In this document: one piece after another, positions 35,093 through 44,041 of the stretch
Position numbering within the stretch: the stretch's first letter is position 1
Layout: the number at the start of each line of letters is the position of its first letter
The notes under the pieces: model-generated
The model's input: only the letters and a program-made list of their open reading frames with translations
Database searches by the model: none
Told to the model about the DNA's origin: nothing
From: CAZHBA01 sp964530225
GTDB lineage: Bacteria; Pseudomonadota; Alphaproteobacteria; UBA6615
Assembly (NCBI GenBank): GCA_964530225.1
Contig: CAZHBA010000066.1
Span: 1-64,000 of the forward strand
Direction of reading: 5' to 3'
Length of the DNA: 64,000 bases
Position numbers and translations under genes: made by a program

Positions 35093-35135
35093 TTCGACAG
35101 GCGCAGGATGAAGCCCTCATGGTGAGCCTGTCGAA
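35093..35135. repeat. Palindromic intergenic repeat between convergent genes
   Basis: TTCGACAGGC (35093-35102) and GCCTGTCGAA (35126-35135) form a perfect 10-bp inverted repeat around a 23-base loop, flanked by ACCC/GGGT-like sequence. This CTTCGACAGGCTCA-type element resembles palindromic repeats dispersed in many alphaproteobacterial genomes; only one copy is in the window. It sits in the 81 bases between two converging genes, so it could also end both transcripts. Confidence 0.65.
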
Positions 35136-35160
35136 CCACGAGGGTCGCTGAGCAACGGTC

Positions 35161-37230
35161 CTAACCATCGATCAGCTCCAGCCAGGCCTGTTCGTCGATG
35201 GTTTCGATGTCGAACTCGGCTGCTTTTTTACCCTTCGAGCCGGTGCCGAGCCCGGCGACGACTAGATCTGTCTTCTTCGATACCGACCCCGACACCTTGG
35301 CACCGAGGGCTTCGGCGCGGGCCTTTGCTTCCGGCCGCGACATCTGCTCGAGCGTTCCGGTAAAGACGACGGTCTTGCCGGCGATTGGCGAGTCACTGGC
35401 CGGCTGTTCAAAAGCTTCGATGTCGAGCGCGGCATCGAGATCGTCGAGCACGTGCTGATTGTGGGGCTCGTGCAGGAACGACAGAATGTCGGCAGCGACC
35501 AGTTTCCCGATTCCGTCAATACTTATAAGTTCTTGGTATTGCATACTATTATGGTCTTGTGCCGCCGCCATCGCTGTACGCCAGGCCGCCAGAGTGGAGT
35601 AAGATTTTGCCAATAGTCGCGCCGTCTCCTGGCCAATCCGGCGAATGCCGAGGGCGTAGATAAATCGGTCGACGGTGATGGTTTTCCGGTCGGCGATGGC
35701 GTCGATCAAGTTTTTCGCTGACTGCTCGCCCCAGCCCTCGCGCTCGGCGATCACTGTCGGGTCGATGTTAAAAATATCTGCCGGTTCCTTGACTAGGCCG
35801 TCTTCCCAGAACGCGACGATATGTTTGGCGCCCAGCCCTTCGATGTTGAACGCGTTGCGCGAGACGAAATGCTTGAGCCGTTCGACCGCTTGTGCCGGGC
35901 AGATCAGGCCACCGGTACAACGGCGCACGGCCTCGCCGTCACCGCACACCGCTTCGGATTGGCATACCGGGCAATGGTCGGGGAATTCGTAAGCCTTAGC
36001 GTCTTTGGGTCGCTTGTCGAGCACGACTTTGACGACTTGCGGAATAACATCGCCGGCGCGCTGCACCACCACAGTGTCACCCGCCCGCACATCCTTGCGG
36101 GCGATCTCGTCTTCGTTGTGCAGGGTGGCGTTTGAAACCACTACCCCGCCGACGGTAACAGGATCGAGCCGGGCTACTGGCGTCAGCGCGCCGGTACGGC
36201 CAACCTGGATATCGATATCGCGCAGCACAGTGATGGCCTGCTCGGCAGGAAACTTGTGGGCGATCGCCCAGCGTGGCGCGCGGCTGACGAAACCGAGCCG
36301 GGCCTGCCAGCTCAGGCTGTTGACCTTATAGACGACGCCGTCGATGTCGTAGTCGAGGTCCGGCCGCGTATCGGCGATCTGTTTATAGGCCGCCAAGGCC
36401 TCTTCCACGCCGTCGCAATGCTGTATCAGCGGGTTTACCGAGAACCCCCATTCGCGCAGCCGCTCGAGAAAAGACCAGTGGGTACCCACCGGGTCTTCAC
36501 TGATATCGCCCCAGGCGTAGGCGAACATGCTGAGTGTGCGCGACGCCGTGACCGTGGGGTCGAGCTGGCGCAGGCTACCCGCCGCCGCGTTGCGCGGGTT
36601 AGCGAAAATTTTCTCGCCGGCGGCTTTCTGACGCGCGTTGAGCGCGACGAATTCCGACTTGGGCATATAGACCTCGCCGCGCACCTCCAGCGTTTCGGGC
36701 GTGTCGTCGGGCAATTGCGCCGGGATATTGGCAGTGGTGCGCAGATTGGCGGTTATATCCTCGCCTTCCGTACCGTCGCCGCGGGTGGCGCCGCGCACGA
36801 AGACGCTGTTTTCGTAGCGCAGCGAGACCGACAAACCGTCGATCTTGGGTTCCGCCACCAGCACGACCGGCTCATCCTCCGGCGGATTGAGAAACCGTCG
36901 CACGCGGGCGACGAACTCGGTGACGTCGTCGTCGTCGAAGGCATTGGCCAGCGATAGCATGGGCACGGTGTGGCGAACCTTGGCAAAGCCCGATGACGGC
37001 GCGGCGCCGACCTGTTGGGTGGGACTATCGGGTGTGACCAGTTCGGGAAATTGCGCTTCGATGTCCTGTAAGCTGCGCAGCAATGCGTCGTATTCGGCGT
37101 CGGAAACGCTTGGCGCGTCCTCCTGGTAATACAGCCGGTTGTGTTCGAGGGCTTCGGCCACCAGGCGCGCATGTTCGCCGGCCGCTTGCACGGGTGTCAG
37201 GGCGTCAGGCGTGGACGGTGATTCAGTCAT
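35161..37230 (-). CDS. ligA: NAD-dependent DNA ligase
   Basis: LigA, 689 residues, seals nicks in replication and repair. The Ia domain carries YYQEDAPSVSDAEYDALLR. The adenylated lysine is Lys129 in AEPKIDGLS. The nucleotidyltransferase and OB domains follow (GVVVSNATLHNEDE), then the zinc finger (CPVC...CTGGLICPAQ), the helix-hairpin-helix repeats (IRRIGQETA, SIDGIGKLVA) and a C-terminal BRCT domain (GKTVVFTGTLEQMSRPEAK). It follows recN and an EamA transporter gene on the same strand. Confidence 0.97.
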   Translation of the reverse strand: MTESPSTPDALTPVQAAGEHARLVAEALEHNRLYYQEDAPSVSDAEYDALLRSLQDIEAQFPELVTPDSPTQQVGAAPSSGFAKVRHTVPMLSLANAFDDDDVTEFVARVRRFLNPPEDEPVVLVAEPKIDGLSVSLRYENSVFVRGATRGDGTEGEDITANLRTTANIPAQLPDDTPETLEVRGEVYMPKSEFVALNARQKAAGEKIFANPRNAAAGSLRQLDPTVTASRTLSMFAYAWGDISEDPVGTHWSFLERLREWGFSVNPLIQHCDGVEEALAAYKQIADTRPDLDYDIDGVVYKVNSLSWQARLGFVSRAPRWAIAHKFPAEQAITVLRDIDIQVGRTGALTPVARLDPVTVGGVVVSNATLHNEDEIARKDVRAGDTVVVQRAGDVIPQVVKVVLDKRPKDAKAYEFPDHCPVCQSEAVCGDGEAVRRCTGGLICPAQAVERLKHFVSRNAFNIEGLGAKHIVAFWEDGLVKEPADIFNIDPTVIAEREGWGEQSAKNLIDAIADRKTITVDRFIYALGIRRIGQETARLLAKSYSTLAAWRTAMAAAQDHNSMQYQELISIDGIGKLVAADILSFLHEPHNQHVLDDLDAALDIEAFEQPASDSPIAGKTVVFTGTLEQMSRPEAKARAEALGAKVSGSVSKKTDLVVAGLGTGSKGKKAAEFDIETIDEQAWLELIDG

Positions 37231-37291
37231 CTCTAGAGAACTACATACACTGCCAACCGTCCGTAGGCAGCCATCTTATTAGGGTTTTTTA

Positions 37292-38221
37292 TTAAGGTTT
37301 TCCACCAGTGGGCGCAGGCGCGGGCGTTACCGCTGATCCCGCAGGCCGCCCGCTGGAAACGGCGCCGAATATCCCGATAGTCACCAATATGATTGCAAAA
37401 ACGGTAAAGATTGTCAGCGGTTCGCCCAAGATGACTAGCGCCGAGAGCGCCGAGGTTATCGGCACGAACGCTGTGATCATCGTAGTCAGCGACGCGCCTA
37501 GCGCACCGACAGCGCGGGTGAACAGCAGCAGCGAGATGATCATGCTGAGAAAACCCTGATACACGGCTTGTCCACCGATATCGATGAGGGGAGCGGTGGC
37601 GAATTTTGTCGGCAGAAAGGCGAAATGTAGCGGCACGTAGCCGATTAGCGAAATGACCGCAACCAGGGCCGTGCCGCGCACCGGTTCGACTCGCCAGGCG
37701 CGCGCCAGCACGGCGAAAATCGACCAGTCGATGGCGCCGACGATAAACAGTGCATCGCCGCGCCACTTGCCGTCGTTAAAGTCAGTGAAACTGTCGCCGA
37801 TGAGAAATACAATGCCGGCAAACAGCGTCAATAGTCCGAGGAGCCTAATGATGTTCAGCTGTTCGCCGAGCGCCAGCCAGGCGATCGGAACCGTGAACAA
37901 CGGCAAAGTGCCAGCAAGGATCGCCGCACCGTGGGCGGCGGGAGCGAACTGATACCCGGTGAACGCCGGCAGCGCGAAACCCGGTCCGGCCACCACCGCA
38001 AGGATAATAGCTTGCCACAAGCGCAAATGGCCGAGACCGTAACGCAGCAGGACCGGCAGCATGATGATGCCGCCGATACCGACGCGTAACGTCACAAGAT
38101 CGTAGGGGGTGAGGCTAGTTTGTACACCAACACGCGAGATCAAGTGAAAGCTCGACCACAACACCACGACAGACAGGGCGCAGGCGAGGCCGATGACGAA
38201 TTCGCGCGTGCTCGCTTTCAT
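37292..38221 (-). CDS. EamA/DMT-family transporter
   Basis: Inner-membrane protein of 309 residues with about ten hydrophobic helices in two EamA repeats, as in the drug/metabolite transporter superfamily. Repeat-specific segments include VVLWSSFHLISRVGV, GTLPLFTVPIAWLALGEQ and SALVILGEPLTIFTVFAIILVTIGIF (each repeat ends in a proline/glutamate-containing LGEx motif). The C-terminal tail is rich in Pro, Ala and Gly. The substrate is not readable from sequence; family members export amino acids or metabolites. It sits between recN and ligA. Confidence 0.85.
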   Translation of the reverse strand: MKASTREFVIGLACALSVVVLWSSFHLISRVGVQTSLTPYDLVTLRVGIGGIIMLPVLLRYGLGHLRLWQAIILAVVAGPGFALPAFTGYQFAPAAHGAAILAGTLPLFTVPIAWLALGEQLNIIRLLGLLTLFAGIVFLIGDSFTDFNDGKWRGDALFIVGAIDWSIFAVLARAWRVEPVRGTALVAVISLIGYVPLHFAFLPTKFATAPLIDIGGQAVYQGFLSMIISLLLFTRAVGALGASLTTMITAFVPITSALSALVILGEPLTIFTVFAIILVTIGIFGAVSSGRPAGSAVTPAPAPTGGKP

Positions 38222-38245
38222 AAAGCCGAAAACCGGCAGGGGAAA

Positions 38246-39961
38246 TCAGGCTGCATCGCGTGGCGACGCGGCTATCTGTGGCTCAGCACTGCTGAGCAGA
38301 CGTTCGGCGGCGGCGCGCGCTTCGTCGGTAATTTCTGCGCCCGCGAGCATACGTGCGATCTCTTCCCGGCGTGCCTGGCTATCGAGAGGCACCACGCGCG
38401 TGACGACCGAATCATCGCTGCCGTTGCTGTCTTTCGATACCAACCAATGGTGGTCGCCGACAGCGGCGACCTGGGGGCTGTGGGTGACCACAAGAATTTG
38501 CCGTCCGGAAGTGCTTGCCAGCGCTACAAGCCGTTCGCCCACAGCGGCTGCTGTGGCACCGCCGACACCGGCATCAACCTCGTCAAAAATCAATGTCGTG
38601 GCGTCGCCTGCATCGGCGAGCACGACTTTGAGGGCCAGTAAAAACCGGCTGAACTCGCCGCCCGAGGCGATCTTGCCGAGCGGACTGAGAGCACTACCCG
38701 GGTTGGTGGCGACGCGGAATTCAATTGTGTCGAGGCCACTCGCCGACCAGGCGGATTCGGCAAGCCGCCCGATCTGGCTCTTGAAGGCTGCATTTTTGAG
38801 TTTGAGCGGCGTCAGTTCACCGGCGACGGCCTGGTCGAGTGCATGGGCGGCCTTGCTGCGCCCAGCGGACAGCCGCTCGGCAGATGCCATGTAGGCGCGT
38901 CGCGCCGTCTCGGTGGCCTTGGCCAAAGCGGTCAATTTGTCGCTGTTGCCATCAAGCGCCGCCAGCGCGTTGGTTAGTCTGGCGTGAACTTCAGCAAGGT
39001 GATCGACGTCGGTATCGTGTTTACGGGCCGTCGCGCGTAAGGCGAACAATCGGCCTTCGACGGCATCGAGGTGGCCCGAATCGGTGTCTATGGCGTGGGC
39101 GAGCGCCTGCAGTTCCTGTAGCGCATCAGCTAGTTCCACTGTGCTCCGGTCGATTGCGGCAATGATCGGGTCGAGCTTGCCGCCGCTGAATTTTGCTGCC
39201 CGCGTCAATGTGCACGACGCGTGTTGCAGGGCTGGTTCGGCACCGGCATCGCCCGCAAGTTCTTCCAACGCTTTATTGAAGGCCGCTATCAAGCGCTCGG
39301 CGTTTTGCATTATTTGACGTTGGCTGACCAGCGCTACTTCCTCGCCGACGCTGGGTGCGAGATCGTCCAGTTCCCCAACATCGTGACGCAGTTGCTCTTC
39401 TTCGGCCCGGGCGGCAGCGACATCGGCCTCAGCTTCGGCCAGTGCGGTGCGGGCACTGGACCAGGCGGCAAACAAGTCCGCCGTCTTGGTTGCTTTTGTC
39501 GTAAGGTTTCCAAATAGATCGAGTGCGGCGCGCTGAACAGCGGGCGCGGCCAGGGCGAAGCGCTCGAACTGACCTTGAATTTCCAGCAATTGTTCGCCGA
39601 TCTGCCGCAACAGCCCCGCTGTCGCTGGCTGATCGTTGATGAAAGCGCGATTACGGCCATCGCGACCAACGATTCGGCGCAGATGAACACTGCCCTCGTC
39701 GGGTTCCAGTCCATGCTCACTGAGCAGATTGCTTGCTGGGTGATCGGGTGCGACGTCGAACGTTGCCGCAACAACTGCTTGTTTGGCGCCTGGCCGAATC
39801 AGGCTGGTGTCGGCACGCATACCCAGCGCCAGGCCGAGCGCATCTAGCAAAATGGACTTACCGGTGCCGGTTTCGCCCGTGAGAACACACAAGCCTGGAT
39901 CGAATTCTAGTTCGAGGCGGTCGATCAGGACGACTTCCCGAACCGATAGGTGACGTAGCAT
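38246..39961 (-). CDS. recN: DNA repair protein RecN
   Basis: SMC-like ATPase of 571 residues acting in double-strand break repair. The N-terminal half-site has LRHLSVREVVLIDRLELEFDPGLCVLTGETGTGKS with the Walker A motif. A long coiled coil rich in Ala, Glu and Leu occupies the middle. The C-terminal half-site has the signature SGGEFSRFLLALKVV and Walker B TLIFDEVDAGVGGATA. It begins six bases after the bamD stop. Confidence 0.96.
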   Translation of the reverse strand: MLRHLSVREVVLIDRLELEFDPGLCVLTGETGTGKSILLDALGLALGMRADTSLIRPGAKQAVVAATFDVAPDHPASNLLSEHGLEPDEGSVHLRRIVGRDGRNRAFINDQPATAGLLRQIGEQLLEIQGQFERFALAAPAVQRAALDLFGNLTTKATKTADLFAAWSSARTALAEAEADVAAARAEEEQLRHDVGELDDLAPSVGEEVALVSQRQIMQNAERLIAAFNKALEELAGDAGAEPALQHASCTLTRAAKFSGGKLDPIIAAIDRSTVELADALQELQALAHAIDTDSGHLDAVEGRLFALRATARKHDTDVDHLAEVHARLTNALAALDGNSDKLTALAKATETARRAYMASAERLSAGRSKAAHALDQAVAGELTPLKLKNAAFKSQIGRLAESAWSASGLDTIEFRVATNPGSALSPLGKIASGGEFSRFLLALKVVLADAGDATTLIFDEVDAGVGGATAAAVGERLVALASTSGRQILVVTHSPQVAAVGDHHWLVSKDSNGSDDSVVTRVVPLDSQARREEIARMLAGAEITDEARAAAERLLSSAEPQIAASPRDAA

Positions 39962-39967
39962 TACTGC

Positions 39968-40801
39968 CTAAAAAGGCCAGAGACGGCGGAAGAAGCCGCG
40001 CTCTTCGGGAACCGGGTCGGCTACGCCGTCACCGTTGATATCGCGAACGACGACACCTTCGACGAGTTGATAGCTGTCGACATACCAAGGGTCGCCTGGG
40101 AAGTTGTAACTCAGCACGGCGGCGTTTTCGCGCACCTCAGGTTCGATGCCGAGAGCGGTGTAGGCTTCGGTCAGCCGATGCAGGGCTTCGGGCGTATGGG
40201 TCGTCGACTGGTATTTGTCAATGACGTTGCGGAACCGGTTGATCGCCGCCAGATGCTGGCCACGGCGCAGGTAGAACCGGCCGACCTCCATTTCTTTCCC
40301 GGCGAGATGGTCTCGCGCCAAATCTATCTTTAGCTGGGCGTCGCGCGCGTATTTGCTGGTGGGAAAGCGCTTTGTAACATCGCCGAGCGAGGCCAAAGCT
40401 AATTCATTCATGCGCTGGTCGCGGCCGACATCGGAAATCTGCTCGTAGTAGCTCAAGCCTTTGAGATAGTAGGCGTAGGAGATATCGCGGTTACCCGGAT
40501 GAAGCTGAATAAAGCGGTCGAGACCGAGGATCGCATCATCGTACGCGCCGCGGGAGTAGGACGAAAAAGCGCCCATCAATTGGGCCTTCGTCGCCCAAAT
40601 TGAGTAGGGATGCTGGCGCTCAACCTCGAGAAATAATTCACTCGCAGCAACATAATCGTCGAGGGCGATCTGATCGACGGCCTCATTATAGAGCTCCTCG
40701 ACCGGACGCTCCACGTAGGCCTCTTCGTCGCCGGTCGAACAGGCCGCGAGCACCGTGGTGGCCACCATCAGGGCCGCTAGCGGCCAGCCCCGGCGCTTCA
40801 T
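39968..40801 (-). CDS. bamD: Outer membrane protein assembly factor BamD
   Basis: Lipoprotein of 277 residues from ATG 40801; upstream in-frame sequence is not conserved. It has the signal LAALMVATTVLAAC with the lipobox cysteine, followed by TPR repeats (VERPVEELYNEAVDQIALDDYVAASELFLEVERQHPYS in pattern). Repeat landmarks include SYYEQISDVGRDQ and RFPTSKYARDAQLKI. BamD is the essential TPR partner of BamA in outer-membrane protein insertion. It lies between lpxC and recN, a common alphaproteobacterial order. Confidence 0.94.
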   Translation of the reverse strand: MKRRGWPLAALMVATTVLAACSTGDEEAYVERPVEELYNEAVDQIALDDYVAASELFLEVERQHPYSIWATKAQLMGAFSSYSRGAYDDAILGLDRFIQLHPGNRDISYAYYLKGLSYYEQISDVGRDQRMNELALASLGDVTKRFPTSKYARDAQLKIDLARDHLAGKEMEVGRFYLRRGQHLAAINRFRNVIDKYQSTTHTPEALHRLTEAYTALGIEPEVRENAAVLSYNFPGDPWYVDSYQLVEGVVVRDINGDGVADPVPEERGFFRRLWPF

Positions 40802-41005
40802 CCCACGATGACCGGGTGAATCTTCTATATTTTGCCTGACGATCGGTAGTCGCCTATTGCTCACAATGGCCTTCCGCGCTTTCGGTTTGCTAACCCGCAC
40901 GCCTGGCGCGTGGTCGAATCTAGCGCCAATTATACCATCCGCACCTGGTTTTCCAATGTGCCGTAAGTTGTTTGCAACTACCTTTGAGACAGGCTGGTTA
41001 GCGAT

Positions 41006-41983
41006 TTAGGCGCTAACGACGGCCGGCAGTTCGTTAAATTTTTCGAACAGGTCGTCCTGGTCGCGCTGCACATTCGTGTACCGCCAGCAGCTTTGGTCGG
41101 CTAACAAGGTACGCAGAATAGCGTGGTTGAGAGCATGGCCCGACCGGTGGCCCTTAAAGTGTCCGATGATAGGGGTGCCAGCCAGGTACAAATCGCCGAC
41201 GCTATCGAGGATTTTGTGGCGTACGAATTCGTCTTTATAACGCAGCCCACCCTCATTCAGCACTTCGTCGCCGCTAACTACCACGGCGTTGTCGAGGCTG
41301 CCACCAAGGGCCAGTCCCATGGCGCGAAGCTGATCAACTTCCTCGATAAACCCGAAGGTGCGGGCCCGGCTAAACTCACCCTTAAAGGTTCCGTTGACCA
41401 ATTGGATAGCCATATCCTGTTGGCCGATGGCGCCGGATCCGAACTCGATTTCGAAACTAACCGAGAAGCCTTCGTCGGGTAACAGCTCCGCCCGGCGATC
41501 TTGGTCCTCGACCTTAACCGGTTTGAGAATTTCGATGGCACGCCGCGGTGCGTCCTGCGCAACGATACCGGCACATTCGATGAGAAATACGAAGGGTGCG
41601 GAACTGCCATCCATAATCGGCAATTCGCCACCCTCGACCTCAACGTACAAATTATCGACGCCGCAACCACTAAGCGCGGCCATCAGATGTTCAACGGTGG
41701 CAATGCTGGTACCGTTGCCGTCGCCCAGCGTTGTACACAAACGGTCGTCGACGACATTATCGACATGGGCAGCAATCTCTAACCCGTTTCCGTCAGCATC
41801 GGTCCGATGAAATACGATTCCGGTATTTGGGGGTGCTGGCAGCAGGGTCATTGAAACCTTGGCGCCGGAATGCAGCCCGGTTCCGCAACAGCTAATCTTG
41901 CTCTTTAAAGTCTGTTGGAGGGCAAAATCGGAACACTTAGCTATCAGTTCCGTTACAGTCCGTTCCAAAATCAAGTTCCCCAC
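41006..41983 (-). CDS. lpxC: UDP-3-O-acyl-N-acetylglucosamine deacetylase
   Basis: LpxC catalyses the committed zinc-dependent deacetylation in lipid A synthesis. The zinc ligands are in ATVEHLMAAL and in RHKILDSVGDLYL (HKxxD). GHRSGHALNH carries the catalytic His, and SKISCCGTGLHSGAKVSMTL is the N-terminal lobe. The start is uncertain: no ATG lies near the conserved N-terminus, and candidates are GTG 41983 (given here) or TTG codons 9 and 15 bases further in. It is 186 bases downstream of ftsZ, with a strong hairpin in between, and 105 bases upstream of the nearest bamD frame. Confidence 0.95.
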   Translation of the reverse strand: MGNLILERTVTELIAKCSDFALQQTLKSKISCCGTGLHSGAKVSMTLLPAPPNTGIVFHRTDADGNGLEIAAHVDNVVDDRLCTTLGDGNGTSIATVEHLMAALSGCGVDNLYVEVEGGELPIMDGSSAPFVFLIECAGIVAQDAPRRAIEILKPVKVEDQDRRAELLPDEGFSVSFEIEFGSGAIGQQDMAIQLVNGTFKGEFSRARTFGFIEEVDQLRAMGLALGGSLDNAVVVSGDEVLNEGGLRYKDEFVRHKILDSVGDLYLAGTPIIGHFKGHRSGHALNHAILRTLLADQSCWRYTNVQRDQDDLFEKFNELPAVVSA

Positions 41984-42123
41984 GGCTTACTTACAATTCC
42001 GGCCAAAATGGCCGATCCCCAGAATTCAATTCTCAGCGCATTTACCATGCACCTCGAACGCTCTCATGTAACAAGCCTACCGAGTGGGCACAAATCACTC
42101 TTTGTTACAGTTTGTTTCGCCGG

Positions 42124-42164
42124 AAGCTACGGAAATCATTAAGATTTCCGTAGCTTTTATGTTT
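42124..42164. terminator. Perfect 13-bp hairpin between ftsZ and lpxC
   Basis: AAGCTACGGAAAT (42124-42136) and ATTTCCGTAGCTT (42144-42156) pair perfectly around a 7-base loop. It is 14 bases beyond the ftsZ stop, where a terminator for the dcw transcript would be expected. However, the T-rich tail (TTTTATGTTT, 42155-42164) follows it on the plus strand, which favours termination of leftward-opposing antisense transcripts. It could act in both directions or as an mRNA 3' stabiliser. Confidence 0.7.
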
Positions 42165-42169
42165 CCGGA

Positions 42170-43912
42170 CTAATTCGCCTGGCGGCGCAGAAAAGCTGGT
42201 ATTTCCAGCGTGTCTTCGTTGCTGCCCGCCGCTTGCGGACGGCTATCCCGCTCAAGATTGGTGAGCGAAGGCTGAGCAGGCGCTGGTGGCGCTGTTTTAG
42301 CCGCAGTTTCAGCCGGAGCTTCGACGGGGGCTTTGGCAGCGGTTTTGGCCGGCGGTTGCGGGGAAACCGACGGTGGCGTTGACGCCGGAGCGATCAGACT
42401 CGGCTCCGGTTTTGGTGCCTCTGGAGCTTCGACGGGTGCAGTTGCGGCCATCTGTTCTTCGTCGGTCACCAGGCTATTTACCGCTCCGGTGACCTTTTGA
42501 AACAAACTGCGGCCGCGCCGTTTTTCGGTTTGCGACGCGCCGTTTTCAATTGCCGCTTCGGCAAACGCGTTTGGTGCGGCTTGCGGCGCCTGTATTTGCG
42601 GCTCTCGTGGGGCCGGTGTGGCGGGCCGTGGCGGGATGAACGGCTGGCCCGCGGTTTGAACCGGCGGCTGCGGCGCTGGTACCGGTGTCGGTTCGACCAC
42701 GATCTGCTCCATTTCAGGTTCTGCCACGGCTGCTGCCGATGCCGTTGCCCCTGGAGTCGGATCGACGATCAGGGGAGGGGGCGATACGGGCGGCGTACCC
42801 GTCGACATTGTCTGATCGGCGGCGATTGGAGACGTTTGGCTGGCATCCTCCTGTGGCGCAGCGCCGCCATCCGACGACTGGCTTGTGGCCGAACGGTCAG
42901 CGTCGTGCACCAGCGAGATCAGCGGGCGCGGCATTAATGTAGCTTCCGCGTCGATTCCCGTAGCGACGATAGAGACCCGCATCAGACCTTCCATCTTTTC
43001 GTCGAACGTCGAGCCGAAAAGGATGTTGGCGTCGGCATCCACTTCTTCGCGGATACGGTTTGCCGCCTCATCCACCTCGAACAGCGTCATATCGAGGCCG
43101 CCGGTGATGTTGATCAACACGCCGCGCGCGCCTCGCATCGACACATCGTCGAGCAGCGGATTGGCGATTGCCGCTTCGGCCGCCGAAATCGAGCGGCCCT
43201 CGCCGCTGGATTCACCGGTGCCCATCATGGCCTTACCCATCTCGCTCATGACGGTGCGGATATCGGCGAAATCCAGATTGATCAGGCCCGGCATAACCAT
43301 CAGGTCGGTGACACCGCGAACGCCCGAATGCAGAACGTTGTCGGCCATGCAGAAGGCGTCGGCTAACGTCGTATGTTCGTTGCAAACTCTGAACAGATTT
43401 TGATTGGGAATAACGATTAGCGTGTCGACGAAGTGCTGCAATTCTTCGATACCCTCGTCGGCCGACTTCATGCGGTTGTTACCTTCGAACTGGAACGGTT
43501 TGGTGACAACGCCAACGGTCAGTATGCCTTGCTCACGCGCCGCCCGGGCGATGACCGGCGCCGCTCCGGTGCCGGTACCGCCGCCCATGCCGGCGGCAAT
43601 GAACGCCATGTGGCTACCCTGGAGATGGTCGATAATGACATCGAGCGATTCTTCGGCCGATGCGCGACCGATGTCCGGGCGCGCCCCGGCGCCCAGGCCG
43701 TTGGTGATGTTGATGCCAAGCTGAATACGCCGTTCGGTTGCACTGAGTGCCAGAGATTGTGCATCGGTATTGGCCACCACGAATTCGACCCCTTCGAGGT
43801 TTGCCGAGATCATGTTATTGACGGCGTTGCAGCCGCCGCCGCCGACTCCGACCACGACAATGCGCGGTTTCAATTGGGTTTCGGTTCCAGGTGCGCTTAG
43901 GTTGAGCGTCAT
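42170..43912 (-). CDS. ftsZ: Cell division protein FtsZ with long C-terminal linker
   Basis: Tubulin-like GTPase that forms the division ring. From ATG 43912 (GGAGG five bases upstream) it is 580 residues, far longer than the ~390 of enterobacterial FtsZ. The globular core spans residues 15-325 with the nucleotide motifs GVGGGGCNAVNNM and GGGTGTGAAPV and the catalytic T7 loop NLDFADI. Residues 330-565 form a Pro/Ala-rich linker containing a basic island RRGRSLFQKVTGAV. The conserved C-terminal peptide DTLEIPAFLRRQ, which binds FtsA and other partners, closes the protein. An in-frame TTG four codons upstream is less likely. Confidence 0.97.
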   Translation of the reverse strand: MTLNLSAPGTETQLKPRIVVVGVGGGGCNAVNNMISANLEGVEFVVANTDAQSLALSATERRIQLGINITNGLGAGARPDIGRASAEESLDVIIDHLQGSHMAFIAAGMGGGTGTGAAPVIARAAREQGILTVGVVTKPFQFEGNNRMKSADEGIEELQHFVDTLIVIPNQNLFRVCNEHTTLADAFCMADNVLHSGVRGVTDLMVMPGLINLDFADIRTVMSEMGKAMMGTGESSGEGRSISAAEAAIANPLLDDVSMRGARGVLINITGGLDMTLFEVDEAANRIREEVDADANILFGSTFDEKMEGLMRVSIVATGIDAEATLMPRPLISLVHDADRSATSQSSDGGAAPQEDASQTSPIAADQTMSTGTPPVSPPPLIVDPTPGATASAAAVAEPEMEQIVVEPTPVPAPQPPVQTAGQPFIPPRPATPAPREPQIQAPQAAPNAFAEAAIENGASQTEKRRGRSLFQKVTGAVNSLVTDEEQMAATAPVEAPEAPKPEPSLIAPASTPPSVSPQPPAKTAAKAPVEAPAETAAKTAPPAPAQPSLTNLERDSRPQAAGSNEDTLEIPAFLRRQAN

Positions 43913-44041
43913 ATCAGCCTCCAATTAGTGACGTCCGAGGGCAAGGAATAGGGTGAATAGGTCCGCGATGGCGGCGATAGTGAGCCGTAACCCCACCACC
44001 CGCCGGATGAGGAAGAAAAGGGTGAGCAGGGCATCCAGGGT

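Noticed and set aside
36256..36957. 233-residue open frame antisense to ligA
   Set aside because: A shadow of the LigA adenylation domain with low-complexity, arginine-rich composition.
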